Of a stretch of DNA of 64,000 bases, positions 16,269 through 23,147 are shown piece after piece; the first letter of the stretch is position 1; every line of letters begins with the position of its first letter. Made by a program: the position numbers and the translations under genes. The notes below the pieces were generated by a model. The model worked only from the letters and a program-made list of their open reading frames with translations. It was not told the origin of the DNA and made no database searches. This stretch comes from Defluviitaleaceae bacterium (lineage in GTDB: Bacteria > Bacillota > Clostridia > Lachnospirales > WQUN01), in the NCBI GenBank assembly GCA_009786535.1, contig WQRX01000012.1, forward strand, positions 1-64,000. The letters are read 5' to 3'.

Positions 16269-16381
16269 TGTCCTCAATCCATTGTTAAAACGGTTGTATA
16301 TTGAGGACAAAATACAACCGTTTTAACCGCTATTTTCTATGTATAACGTCAATAATTATATATTGCTTGTCTGTCCTCAAT
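16269..16381. repeat. TGTCCTCAAT repeats and interleaved stems
   Basis: TGTCCTCAAT occurs at 16269-16278 and 16372-16381, and inverted at 16300-16309. A perfect 15-bp inverted repeat pairs 16285-16299 with 16312-16326. The first two TGTCCTCAAT copies also pair with each other, and the two stems interleave. They therefore exclude each other or form a pseudoknot. The region could be an iteron-like protein-binding site or an RNA switch; it lies between convergent genes. Confidence 0.55.
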
Positions 16382-16391
16382 GAATATATTT

Positions 16392-16697
16392 TTATGCAAA
16401 AAACATGTTTTGCGTGTCCAATTTTAACGAATTTAAGCCATTTGTTGATGGTCGTAATTGTATAATGCGTGTCCGATAACAATTTTCGTCCATGAAAACC
16501 CTTAAATCTCTTGATGAATCAAACGGCATCGGCACATATAACTCGATGCGTTCATCCTTACATATGCCAACATCTACTATGTCACGGTCTTCTTCGTGGA
16601 ATGTTCGGACATACATACGCTGGGCATAATGATATTGCTCATCGTCCGGCGAATCTTGAATTGTATATACAATTTGCCCTATTAAATAATCATCCAT
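16392..16697 (-). CDS. Hypothetical protein
   Basis: A 101-residue acidic protein, MDDYLIGQIVYTIQDSPDDE..., without signal peptide or membrane segment. No family recognised. The start is preceded by AAGGGTGCTTTTGAC, very like the sequence before the next upstream gene (AAAGGATGCTTTTG), so the two probably share control or origin. AT-rich, as are its neighbours. Confidence 0.55.
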   Translation of the reverse strand: MDDYLIGQIVYTIQDSPDDEQYHYAQRMYVRTFHEEDRDIVDVGICKDERIELYVPMPFDSSRDLRVFMDENCYRTRIIQLRPSTNGLNSLKLDTQNMFFA

Positions 16698-16854
16698 GTC
16701 AAAAGCACCCTTAAATGCAAAGAATTGGGATTCATCTATTTCTTTAATCGTTATTTGTATATTTCATTCCGCTTCTTCTCAACTCATTAATCATCAATTA
16801 AGGTATTTAAGGAAATACGAATTATTTTCAAAGTTAATAGGTTTTTTAGGTGAT

Positions 16855-17583
16855 TTATTTCGTATTTTTATATTTTATATACTCTGATATTGAAGAATCA
16901 TCATTTGATACTTCCAAAACATTAACCGCTTTTACAGCTATAACATCATCTATTTTAACCTCTTCCACCAGCAAAAGATGATCGTGCAGGGTTTTGTAGT
17001 CGGGTTGGCCTGCTTTATGGTCCAATTCTATGTTGCTTAGGATTATTTTTTTAATGCTTGGTTTAATATCGCTAGAACCAGGAACCATATAAAGTCCAAT
17101 GCCACCACGATATTTTCTTCTTCCCAACAAACGTGGTCTTGGCATCATTATATATGAATGATACACGTTCGTCGGATCTTTCCCCTCTAAAATTATATTA
17201 ATAAACCCATGATCCAAATAAATTACACCAAAACACTCTTTTTTTGGCTCTAAATGTACAAACCTAATCTTGCCATTTTGTTGGATATAAATCTTTGATT
17301 CATGAATAATGTTTTTATGGTTTACCCCGAAATAATACGCATTATAATCATCATCAAAGATGTTTCCTATCATTCCAACGGGTTCGCTGGATTCGAGTTC
17401 ACCATACTTGTTCTCTATGATTGTTAGAAATCTACGACTAATCTCTTTGTTCTTAAAAATTCTAGTCACTGTTACGGGTGCACACTTCAGGAGAACTTTT
17501 AACCCCTTTTTACCTCCCTCCTGTTCTACAATTGAATTAAGATTACTCATCATTTTTGCAGTCAATGTAATCATTTTGCTCAT
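16855..17583 (-). CDS. Hypothetical protein with a possible N-terminal HTH
   Basis: A 242-residue protein. ATG 17583 follows AAAGGATGC; an upstream ATG overlaps that site. Residues 10-55 (GLKVLLKCAPVTVTRIFKNK, then EISRRFLTIIENKYG) could form a helix-turn-helix. The middle part is beta-rich with several Gly/Pro-rich turns (MMPRPRLLGRRKYRGGIGLY). I recognise no family. A regulator or sensor encoded by the inserted AT-rich segment is possible, but this is a guess from shape only. Confidence 0.5.
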   Translation of the reverse strand: MSKMITLTAKMMSNLNSIVEQEGGKKGLKVLLKCAPVTVTRIFKNKEISRRFLTIIENKYGELESSEPVGMIGNIFDDDYNAYYFGVNHKNIIHESKIYIQQNGKIRFVHLEPKKECFGVIYLDHGFINIILEGKDPTNVYHSYIMMPRPRLLGRRKYRGGIGLYMVPGSSDIKPSIKKIILSNIELDHKAGQPDYKTLHDHLLLVEEVKIDDVIAVKAVNVLEVSNDDSSISEYIKYKNTK

Positions 17584-17753
17584 CAAAAGCATCCTTTCAT
17601 GATAAGTTAATGTGCTGATGTGATGTGTAAAAAGACTGGCATTCGTAGTTGTAATTATTTACAATTATTCAGAGCAGACAAGCTCTGTGCGGAGTGTTGT
17701 CACCCTTCCTCGCGGTCTCATATCTGACTGCTTTTAATGAAAGGAGCCGTATT

Positions 17754-18290
17754 ATGTTAAAATTGAAGAAACAAGCAGGTGTGCTTCTGTTAACTGGTAT
17801 TATTGTCTTACTCGTGACAATCGTACCCAATAACATTATGGTGCACGCGAGTGCGACACCAAGTAGTGCATGGTCGGAAAACACATACCTTACGGCTGGA
17901 CGAACTCCCGTATGGTCTCATCCAACAGAAAGTTACCCATCGGAGCGCATTCGTATTCTCCCGGCATTAACACCCATTACTATTGTCGAGGTATTTTGTC
18001 CTCTCTTTGGCAACGAAGTGTGGGGGCGTACTGTAAATGGCACATATGTGTATATGAGTAATATTGGGGAGAGAAAAGGCGTAAGTCCGATTCCTCCCGC
18101 TGAGTTTACAGCAACGACCATTGTAAGAACACCTATACGAACAACACCTGCCCGTGAAGGTACAATACGTTGTCGTTGGAATGTTGGCAGACGAGTTACT
18201 GTAGTCAGCATCTACTTCAATGATAGAGGGCATGAATGGTGGACGACTTCGTGTGGCTATGAAGTATATAGCGGGAATTTTGAAAGATAA
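17754..18290 (+). CDS. Secreted SH3-like protein
   Basis: A 178-residue protein with a signal peptide (residues 1-32, LLLTGIIVLLVTIVPNN, cleavage near HASA), after an AAAGGAG site. Two beta-rich repeats resemble degenerate bacterial SH3 domains (about 45-100, with NEVWGRTVNGTYVYMSNIG; and 108-170, with TIVRTPIRTTPAREGTIRCR). Such domains bind cell-wall peptides. No catalytic domain is attached. It has its own terminator and is transcribed against its neighbours, suggesting cargo of the element. Confidence 0.6.
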   Translation: MLKLKKQAGVLLLTGIIVLLVTIVPNNIMVHASATPSSAWSENTYLTAGRTPVWSHPTESYPSERIRILPALTPITIVEVFCPLFGNEVWGRTVNGTYVYMSNIGERKGVSPIPPAEFTATTIVRTPIRTTPAREGTIRCRWNVGRRVTVVSIYFNDRGHEWWTTSCGYEVYSGNFER

Positions 18291-18323
18291 TGCCACCAAA
18301 TCCAATCCATTTGCACTCCGCGC

Positions 18324-18360
18324 AACAACCTCTCTTAAAAACCAAGAGAGGTTGTTTTTC
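18324..18360 (+). terminator. Intrinsic terminator after the SH3-like gene
   Basis: AACAACCTCTCTT pairs perfectly with AAGAGAGGTTGTT (13 bp, 7-nt loop), followed by a T-run. Confidence 0.85.
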
Positions 18361-18408
18361 GACATAGTACCAAATAAAAGCAATGCTTTCAACAAATTCA
18401 GCATAATC

Positions 18409-18927
18409 CTATACGAACGCATCAAGGATATATACTTCACTCTTTGTCGTGAATCCCCACAATACAGACGAAAAAGTTTTTATGGCCTTCCTTCGATACC
18501 GATAATAGGTGTCCCTTGTAGCGTATGGGATGTGCATTTGAACTCTGTCTATGATTTCCTCCACGCTTTTCAATTTAAGCGGTGAGAAGTAGGTGTAGTA
18601 CAGAATCCAATAAAATGTCTCGCCCTCGCTGTTGTTGTGGCGGATAAGATGTGCGGCGATGTCAATCAGCTTTAGCATTTCTGCCGTGCGTTTCATGCTG
18701 TTTGCGTGATGTTCCAATTTTGTACCTGCAAACTCAATCCCTGCGGCATACATATCATCAAGATACTCGGTTATTGACATACCATACTCCATTTCAAAGT
18801 CCTGCCGGTGGTGTTCCATAGACAGCTTGAGATTCCAGCGCACATCACGGTATGTTTTTAACAACCGTTCGGGGTCATGGTAGCAGTTTGGTCGCTCTTG
18901 CCCTTTTTTGGCTTTTTTATTTGCCAT
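18409..18927 (-). CDS. Mobile-element hypothetical protein, sigma-like C-terminus
   Basis: A 172-residue protein (MANKKAKKGQERPNCYHDPE...) with a good AGGAGGG site overlapping the end of the preceding gene. The C-terminal part (SVEEIIDRVQMHIPYATRDT then YYRYRRKAIKTFSSVLWG) looks like a sigma-region-4 or ArpU-type helix-turn-helix. Phage and conjugative elements often carry such late regulators. The rest is helical and unassigned. Coupled to the 88-residue gene upstream. Confidence 0.55.
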   Translation of the reverse strand: MANKKAKKGQERPNCYHDPERLLKTYRDVRWNLKLSMEHHRQDFEMEYGMSITEYLDDMYAAGIEFAGTKLEHHANSMKRTAEMLKLIDIAAHLIRHNNSEGETFYWILYYTYFSPLKLKSVEEIIDRVQMHIPYATRDTYYRYRRKAIKTFSSVLWGFTTKSEVYILDAFV

Positions 18928-19194
18928 TCAATTTTCCCTCCTCGTCAGCATTTCAAGTGTTCTACTATTTATCGCTTGCCCCGCTAAATATGACTTGATT
19001 TCGTCGGGGAAAAGCAAATGAAAATAATTCTCTACGGTTTTTCCGTAAGATTCTGGGTATTTGTTAATTTTCCTTACGGTGTAAATGGCGATTTCAACCA
19101 ACTCATACAGCGTTAATCCATGAGGGTTATGGTTGTAGTATTCAGCCAATGAACGAAATACCGCTTGCTCTGTCGGGCATGTTGATTTCATCAT
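18928..19194 (-). CDS. Small mobile-element hypothetical protein
   Basis: An 88-residue protein, mostly helical (TLYELVEIAIYTVRKINKYP...), starting at the first of two adjacent ATG codons behind GAAAGGAAA. Its end lies against the next start (TGA-ATG), so the two are translated together. No known domain. Confidence 0.5.
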   Translation of the reverse strand: MMKSTCPTEQAVFRSLAEYYNHNPHGLTLYELVEIAIYTVRKINKYPESYGKTVENYFHLLFPDEIKSYLAGQAINSRTLEMLTRREN

Positions 19195-19220
19195 GTTTTC
19201 CTTTCTGCCATAATAGGCAC

Positions 19221-19265
19221 AAAAAAGCCGACGATTTAAGGTTTTTCCCTAAAACATCGGCTTTA
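19221..19265 (-). terminator. Terminator after the DnaC-like gene
   Basis: On the minus strand AAGCCGATG... pairs with ...CGTCGGCTT through a stem with small mismatches, followed by six T. It begins at the stop codon of the loader gene. Confidence 0.7.
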
Positions 19266-20174
19266 TGGTTTTTGTGTTAGACCCAGTTCAGCGAACATGG
19301 CCGCCTTGTTTCGCGTACCCTTTGAGATACGCCAACTGGCTCCTTTGATTTCATGGAAAGCGCACATTTCAGTAATTCGGCTAAAAATCCGCTCAGAGGG
19401 GTCAGTTATCCGTGTGCGCAGGTCAATGGTTGCAAGGTTTTCACGCAGGGCATCGAGGCTGTAATTTGTAGTAATAATGGTCGGCTTGGCGGTGCGGTAT
19501 CGAGTGTCAATGATAGCGTAGAGTTTTTCATACGCCCAGGCGGTCTTGTATTCCACACCTAAGTCATCCAAAACCAACAAACAGGCATCTCGGACGGTGT
19601 TTAACACATCAATTTCCCCAAGCTCGCCGTTTTTGTCGAAGCTGTCTTTGATGATTGCCAGTAGCTTTGATATGGATATTGCCATAACCGCTTTACCTTG
19701 TTTATCAACCGCATTGGCGATGGCAAAGCTGAGAAAGGTTTTGCCGTTGCCGGCTCTGCCATGAAACATCAGCCCGCGGTTGTTGGCATACATATCTGCC
19801 CACATTTCACAGTATTTTGTGCCGAGGGCGTAATCGTCACGATTGTCTGGTCTATGCTCCCAATTCTTGAAAGTGGAAGCCTCATAACGATTATCCATAA
19901 GGGAATATGCCTTAAACTTTTCCAATCTCCGCCGTAAATCTCGCTGCTCCGCTTCGGCTTTTTCGCGGGCGTAGGCTTCGGTCCGGCATCTGCACAGGAC
20001 AGGCACTCGCTTTTTTACCCCAAGCAGTTCTATATCTTTTTGAGTAGGGTCGCGGCAGGTTTCGCAACAAACGATTGGCTGGCTAAATTCGGTGATTTGA
20101 GTCAGCAGCTCACCAACGGAAAATCCCATATCAGGGGAATTTTCATCCCTGCATGAGTGTTCGGTAGGGGTCAT
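19263..20174 (-). CDS. DnaC/IstB-like helicase loader ATPase
   Basis: An AAA+ ATPase of the DnaC/DnaI type that loads the replicative helicase. Cysteines near the N-terminus (CCETCRD... PVLCRC) look like a zinc-binding site as in DnaI. Walker A is GRAGNGKT near residue 140, Walker B LLVLDDLG near 195, and sensor I is TTNY. It overlaps the end of the initiator gene upstream. ATG 20174 follows GGGGGAG closely; an earlier start at 20240 is also possible. Together with the initiator and the ParM/RHH genes it forms a plasmid-like replication and partition block. Confidence 0.8.
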   Translation of the reverse strand: MTPTEHSCRDENSPDMGFSVGELLTQITEFSQPIVCCETCRDPTQKDIELLGVKKRVPVLCRCRTEAYAREKAEAEQRDLRRRLEKFKAYSLMDNRYEASTFKNWEHRPDNRDDYALGTKYCEMWADMYANNRGLMFHGRAGNGKTFLSFAIANAVDKQGKAVMAISISKLLAIIKDSFDKNGELGEIDVLNTVRDACLLVLDDLGVEYKTAWAYEKLYAIIDTRYRTAKPTIITTNYSLDALRENLATIDLRTRITDPSERIFSRITEMCAFHEIKGASWRISKGTRNKAAMFAELGLTQKP

Positions 20175-21060
20175 CTTCTCCCCCGATTGTATAATTTGCT
20201 CCAATGGACGCAGTTTGCTCACCTCCAATTTTCTCGGCATGGGCTACGCCCATATTGCCTGCGATTTTTTCAACGGGGAGTTCATCTTCCCAGCGTTCTT
20301 CATTCAGCCATGTTGCCGGGTGTGGGATATGCTTCAACGACACGCCATGATGATTCCAGTATCTTACGGCGGTGTTAAGCGCACCCATGATGGTTGCAAG
20401 CAAGGATTCATCAGGTTTAATGCTCATCCATGCTTTTTTTGCGGTTTTCTTGCCTGCCTTGCGTGGGTACAAATGCCAAAATTGCTCAAAGCTCTGCTCA
20501 ACAAACGTCATGGTGTGGGTTACAGGTTTCCCTGTTCCTTGGGCCATTTGAACCGTTAGGCACTCGGTTTGTTGAGAAGCGTCGGCGGTATCGTCCAGCG
20601 TGAGTTGCCCGGGGTATTCCACAGGCACACACGGGGGTTTGTGTTTTTTATTATTCAATTCATTGGTACTCCATAATGCTTTATTATTATTTAATTCCGT
20701 TGGATTTTCCTGCGTAGGTAAAACCTGTATAGGTTTTTCCAATGTAGGTGAATCCGACGTAGGGTTTGCCAATATTGGCGAATCGGAGTTAGGCGGCGGT
20801 TCTCTTGGTGGGCGTGTAGGATCGCCGTTATTAGGGGGTTGAGGAATTTCATGTATCGTGTACTCAATATCCCCAAGCCTACCTCCTGCATCACGAATGC
20901 GGCGGCGGGTTAAATACCCATGTTTTTCTAATTCCCTAATCCCGCTACGAACGCCATCTATGCCGTCGTTTGCCAAAGTTGCCAACCCGCCAAGAGAAAA
21001 ATCCCATATATCGGGTACGCTTAACATGAAGGTCAAAAGCCCTTTGGCTTTATACGACAA
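20143..21060 (-). CDS. Replication initiator with winged-helix domain
   Basis: The N-terminal winged helix (YKAKGLLTFMLSVPDIWDFS, then GVRSGIRELEKHGYLTRRRI) is typical of initiators in Firmicute conjugative elements and plasmids. A long Pro/Asn-rich linker contains imperfect repeats (NPTSDSPTLEKPIQVLPTQE). The C-terminal region (FEQFWHLYPRKAGKKTAKKA) resembles replisome-organiser proteins. The TTG at 21060 is only the first start in frame: matching sequence (KVSDYAVIAKHHLKNRAL) continues upstream to about 21130 without a start codon. An ATG at 21146-21144 with an AAAGAGG site is one base out of frame, so the gene has a start-proximal frameshift or a sequence error. Confidence 0.7.
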   Translation of the reverse strand: MSYKAKGLLTFMLSVPDIWDFSLGGLATLANDGIDGVRSGIRELEKHGYLTRRRIRDAGGRLGDIEYTIHEIPQPPNNGDPTRPPREPPPNSDSPILANPTSDSPTLEKPIQVLPTQENPTELNNNKALWSTNELNNKKHKPPCVPVEYPGQLTLDDTADASQQTECLTVQMAQGTGKPVTHTMTFVEQSFEQFWHLYPRKAGKKTAKKAWMSIKPDESLLATIMGALNTAVRYWNHHGVSLKHIPHPATWLNEERWEDELPVEKIAGNMGVAHAEKIGGEQTASIGANYTIGGEDDPYRTLMQG

Positions 21061-21163
21061 AGCTCTGTTCTTTAGGTGGTGCTTTGCGATTACGGCGTAG
21101 TCGCTTACTTTTTCAGTTCTGAATACAGGTATTTCATCAGCTCCATTCGTTGCCTCTTTCAGA

Positions 21164-21205
21164 TAAAAAGCCAGTTTTCACCAAAACACTGGAGAAAAAC
21201 TGGCT
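21164..21205 (-). terminator. Terminator between the partition and replication genes
   Basis: Minus-strand AGCCAGTTTT pairs with AAAACTGGCT, followed by a T-run, just upstream of the initiator gene. Confidence 0.8.
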
Positions 21206-21233
21206 TTCGTTGTAGTTGAATATAAATGTTCAG

Positions 21234-21590
21234 TTATGACAGAAACGCTCCCAGCCCCTCCATAACGGCTTCGCGCATATCGTCATCAAAAGAATCGTTA
21301 TCTGCCGAATCTGTACCCGACACATCAATCTCCAGCTTCAATGCTTGAATAGGCAGTTCAGTTCTCGGTACTTGTGCTTCTTCGTGCGAAGTAACTTTGG
21401 GGGGTGGAGGGGTATAAGGAAGCATGACCGCCGCTACTCCATCTCCATACCTTGCCAGATAATCGCATACCGCATCGGCTATGAATGAAGCCTTGCGCCG
21501 ACCTGCTACTTCAAGAGCCGCCATTGTTTTTAATTGGCGAGGGTCAGCTTCATTGAATCGTATTGTAAAGCGGGTTTTGTCTTTCTTCAT
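21234..21590 (-). CDS. Ribbon-helix-helix protein, ParR-like
   Basis: A 118-residue protein beginning MKKDKTRFTIRFNEADPRQL, with a beta strand and two helices of the ribbon-helix-helix type in residues 5-50. An acidic C-terminal tail follows (SADNDSFDDDMREAVMEGL). It comes 17 nt after the ParM-like gene, the usual position of the centromere-binding adaptor in type II partition systems. The acidic tail could contact the actin filament as in ParR. I did not find an obvious repeat-type centromere nearby. Confidence 0.7.
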   Translation of the reverse strand: MKKDKTRFTIRFNEADPRQLKTMAALEVAGRRKASFIADAVCDYLARYGDGVAAVMLPYTPPPPKVTSHEEAQVPRTELPIQALKLEIDVSGTDSADNDSFDDDMREAVMEGLGAFLS

Positions 21591-21607
21591 TTACCCACCA
21601 CCAAACC

Positions 21608-22576
21608 CTATGCGCCTTGGAGTTGCTTGTTTGCTCCGCTGTTTTGCATATCGTACATCATGCGGTAGCCTTTGGCGTTTGCGTGAACATCATCAATGAA
21701 AATGGGCTTTTTAACTTTGCCGGTGTTCAAGATATACTCTTTGAGTAAAATAGAGCCGCCACCCATCAGCACTGTTTTATCCTCTTCCAAGTCGAATCCT
21801 TTTTGCGCTACCTCAGCCAGCATACGCTCCGTATGGGAAGCTGCGGCAGACATAATCGTTGTTATGCGTTTTTCGCTGTACTCGGCAAGGTCGGAGGGGT
21901 CTTTTTTCAAAATCCCTTCGATTATGCTACTGGATATATCCCTGCCGCCAGTGGAACGCATTTCATCGTTAATGCTTTGAAACAATTGATTTACTCCCCA
22001 ATAAAGCGATGTGCATAAGGTCATGTTGGGCTTAAACTTGTTCAGTTGCAAGCAGTCCACGGTAAACCCGCCAACGTCTACGATGTTCACGATGTTGGAA
22101 TCTTTCAATCTGTCGTAAACGGTAACAGCCGCAGCAAAGGCTTGTGGAAACGCTTGGGCACTTTTTATCTGTATGGAATAAGGTTTCCCATTCAATTCAT
22201 ACCGAATAATGCCGGAGCGGTCGCTAAAATACCGCTCAAATTTATTCTTGTAGGTTTCGTAATGCTGAAGCGGTAAGCCGATAAGCAAATCCACTTTGAT
22301 GTGGTCGTTGGGTGTGAGTCTGCGGAGCATATCCGCTTCCGTAACAAGTTCTTTGCCCATAGCGAACAGGCTGAGAATGAAATACTGCTCGGTTTCGGTC
22401 TTATCATTCAACACCGGTAGGCATTGGTCTACAAGGGTGTAGGTTTTGCCTTCGTAGTTGAGTACATCACCGCCTATGGACGGTAAGTGCTTGCTTTCCA
22501 TGAAACTGGAAGGGAATACTTGCCGAGTTGACTTGATTAGGCGGTTGCCGTGGTCAATGGATATTACTGTTTTCAT
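21608..22576 (-). CDS. ParM/StbA-like actin for DNA segregation
   Basis: An actin-fold ATPase of 322 residues. Phosphate-1 motif ISIDHGNRLIKS is at the N-terminus, phosphate-2 NIVDVGGFTVD in the middle, and an adenosine motif GGGSILL near residue 275. ATG 22576 follows a GAGGAGG site; a longer in-frame start is unlikely. ParM filaments push sister plasmids apart; in an integrated element it would stabilise a circular intermediate. It is first in an operon with the ribbon-helix-helix gene. Confidence 0.85.
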   Translation of the reverse strand: MKTVISIDHGNRLIKSTRQVFPSSFMESKHLPSIGGDVLNYEGKTYTLVDQCLPVLNDKTETEQYFILSLFAMGKELVTEADMLRRLTPNDHIKVDLLIGLPLQHYETYKNKFERYFSDRSGIIRYELNGKPYSIQIKSAQAFPQAFAAAVTVYDRLKDSNIVNIVDVGGFTVDCLQLNKFKPNMTLCTSLYWGVNQLFQSINDEMRSTGGRDISSSIIEGILKKDPSDLAEYSEKRITTIMSAAASHTERMLAEVAQKGFDLEEDKTVLMGGGSILLKEYILNTGKVKKPIFIDDVHANAKGYRMMYDMQNSGANKQLQGA

Positions 22577-22757
22577 TGCGACCTCCTCGTATTTTTGGAA
22601 TAAAAAAGGACTACGCAAAATACCCCTTTGTGTTCGGGTTTTTGTAACTTAGCCCTGTTGCGAATGTTGCTTTCGTGCTATGCTTGTTTCTACATCAAAT
22701 GTTGCGCTAACCTCCTATGAAAATTTTCCCTCAATGTGCGGGGAATGGCGTAAATAA
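22577..22757. other. Non-coding region upstream of the ParM-like gene
   Basis: About 180 bp hold no gene. GTTGC occurs three times between 22655 and 22710, too short to call a centromere. It is the likely place for the operon promoter and the partition site. Confidence 0.3.
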
Positions 22758-22801
22758 AGGACTAAATCGTTGAAGCTCCGTCGCTTCTCAAATTTAGTCC
22801 T
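22758..22801. repeat. Inverted repeat at the element's right edge
   Basis: AGGACTAAAT (22758-22767) pairs with ATTTAGTCCT (22792-22801), with an inner GAAGC/GCTTC stem. It touches the point where the peptidoglycan-binding gene is cut, so it may be part of the element end. Confidence 0.5.
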
Positions 22802-22809
22802 ATTATATC

Positions 22810-22956
22810 GGTGGCACCGTCCGCCACCAACCGCGGGCTTGCACCAAGAAAGTTTAATCGTTCCTGCACCTGCCGTATGCTTGGGCCGTTCATACCGCGC
22901 CGTAATACCACGCCCGGGTAAGGCGGCCATACACCTGTAGAAATTACTCGTGTCAT
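22810..22956 (-). pseudogene. Peptidoglycan-binding domain gene, truncated
   Basis: From ATG 22956 (AAGGAAG site) the protein reads VWPPYPGVVLRRGMNGPSIR then QVQERLNFLGASPRLVADG, a typical PG_binding_1 repeat found in Clostridia wall hydrolases and spore proteins. After VADGA the similarity ends abruptly and foreign sequence follows. About 50 residues remain. This marks the chromosomal gene interrupted by the right end of the element, or the junction of a deletion. It was transcribed divergently from the MerR-type gene. Confidence 0.65.
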
Positions 22957-23039
22957 TCTGCACTTCCTTAATTCTAAAGATAGTACATCTTATGAAACGA
23001 GCGTATACAATGTCATTTATTTAAAATAAAATTACCCTC

Positions 23040-23070
23040 TTGACTCTTCCCTTAGGGAAGCGGTTATCAT
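23040..23070 (+). promoter_or_regulatory. MerR-type promoter with 19-bp spacer and operator
   Basis: TTGACT and TATCAT are separated by 19 nt, and the spacer contains the palindrome CTTCCCTTAGGGAAG (23046-23060). An over-long spacer with a dyad between the boxes is the hallmark of MerR-family targets, whose regulator twists the DNA to allow RNA polymerase to bind. The downstream gene is itself MerR-type, implying autoregulation. Confidence 0.85.
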
Positions 23071-23147
23071 ACGCCCAACGCGCGCAAGTAATAAAATGAC
23101 GGCGATATTTTTGCAAAGGCAAAAATACAGCATAAGGAGCAACCACA

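Noticed and set aside
16269..16326. Intrinsic terminator
   Set aside because: The long stem lacks a T-run on either side and interlocks with a second stem, so it is better described as a regulatory or iteron-like structure.
22715..22963. 82-codon minus-strand frame
   Set aside because: It overlaps the peptidoglycan-binding remnant in another frame and is Arg/Cys-rich; a shadow frame.
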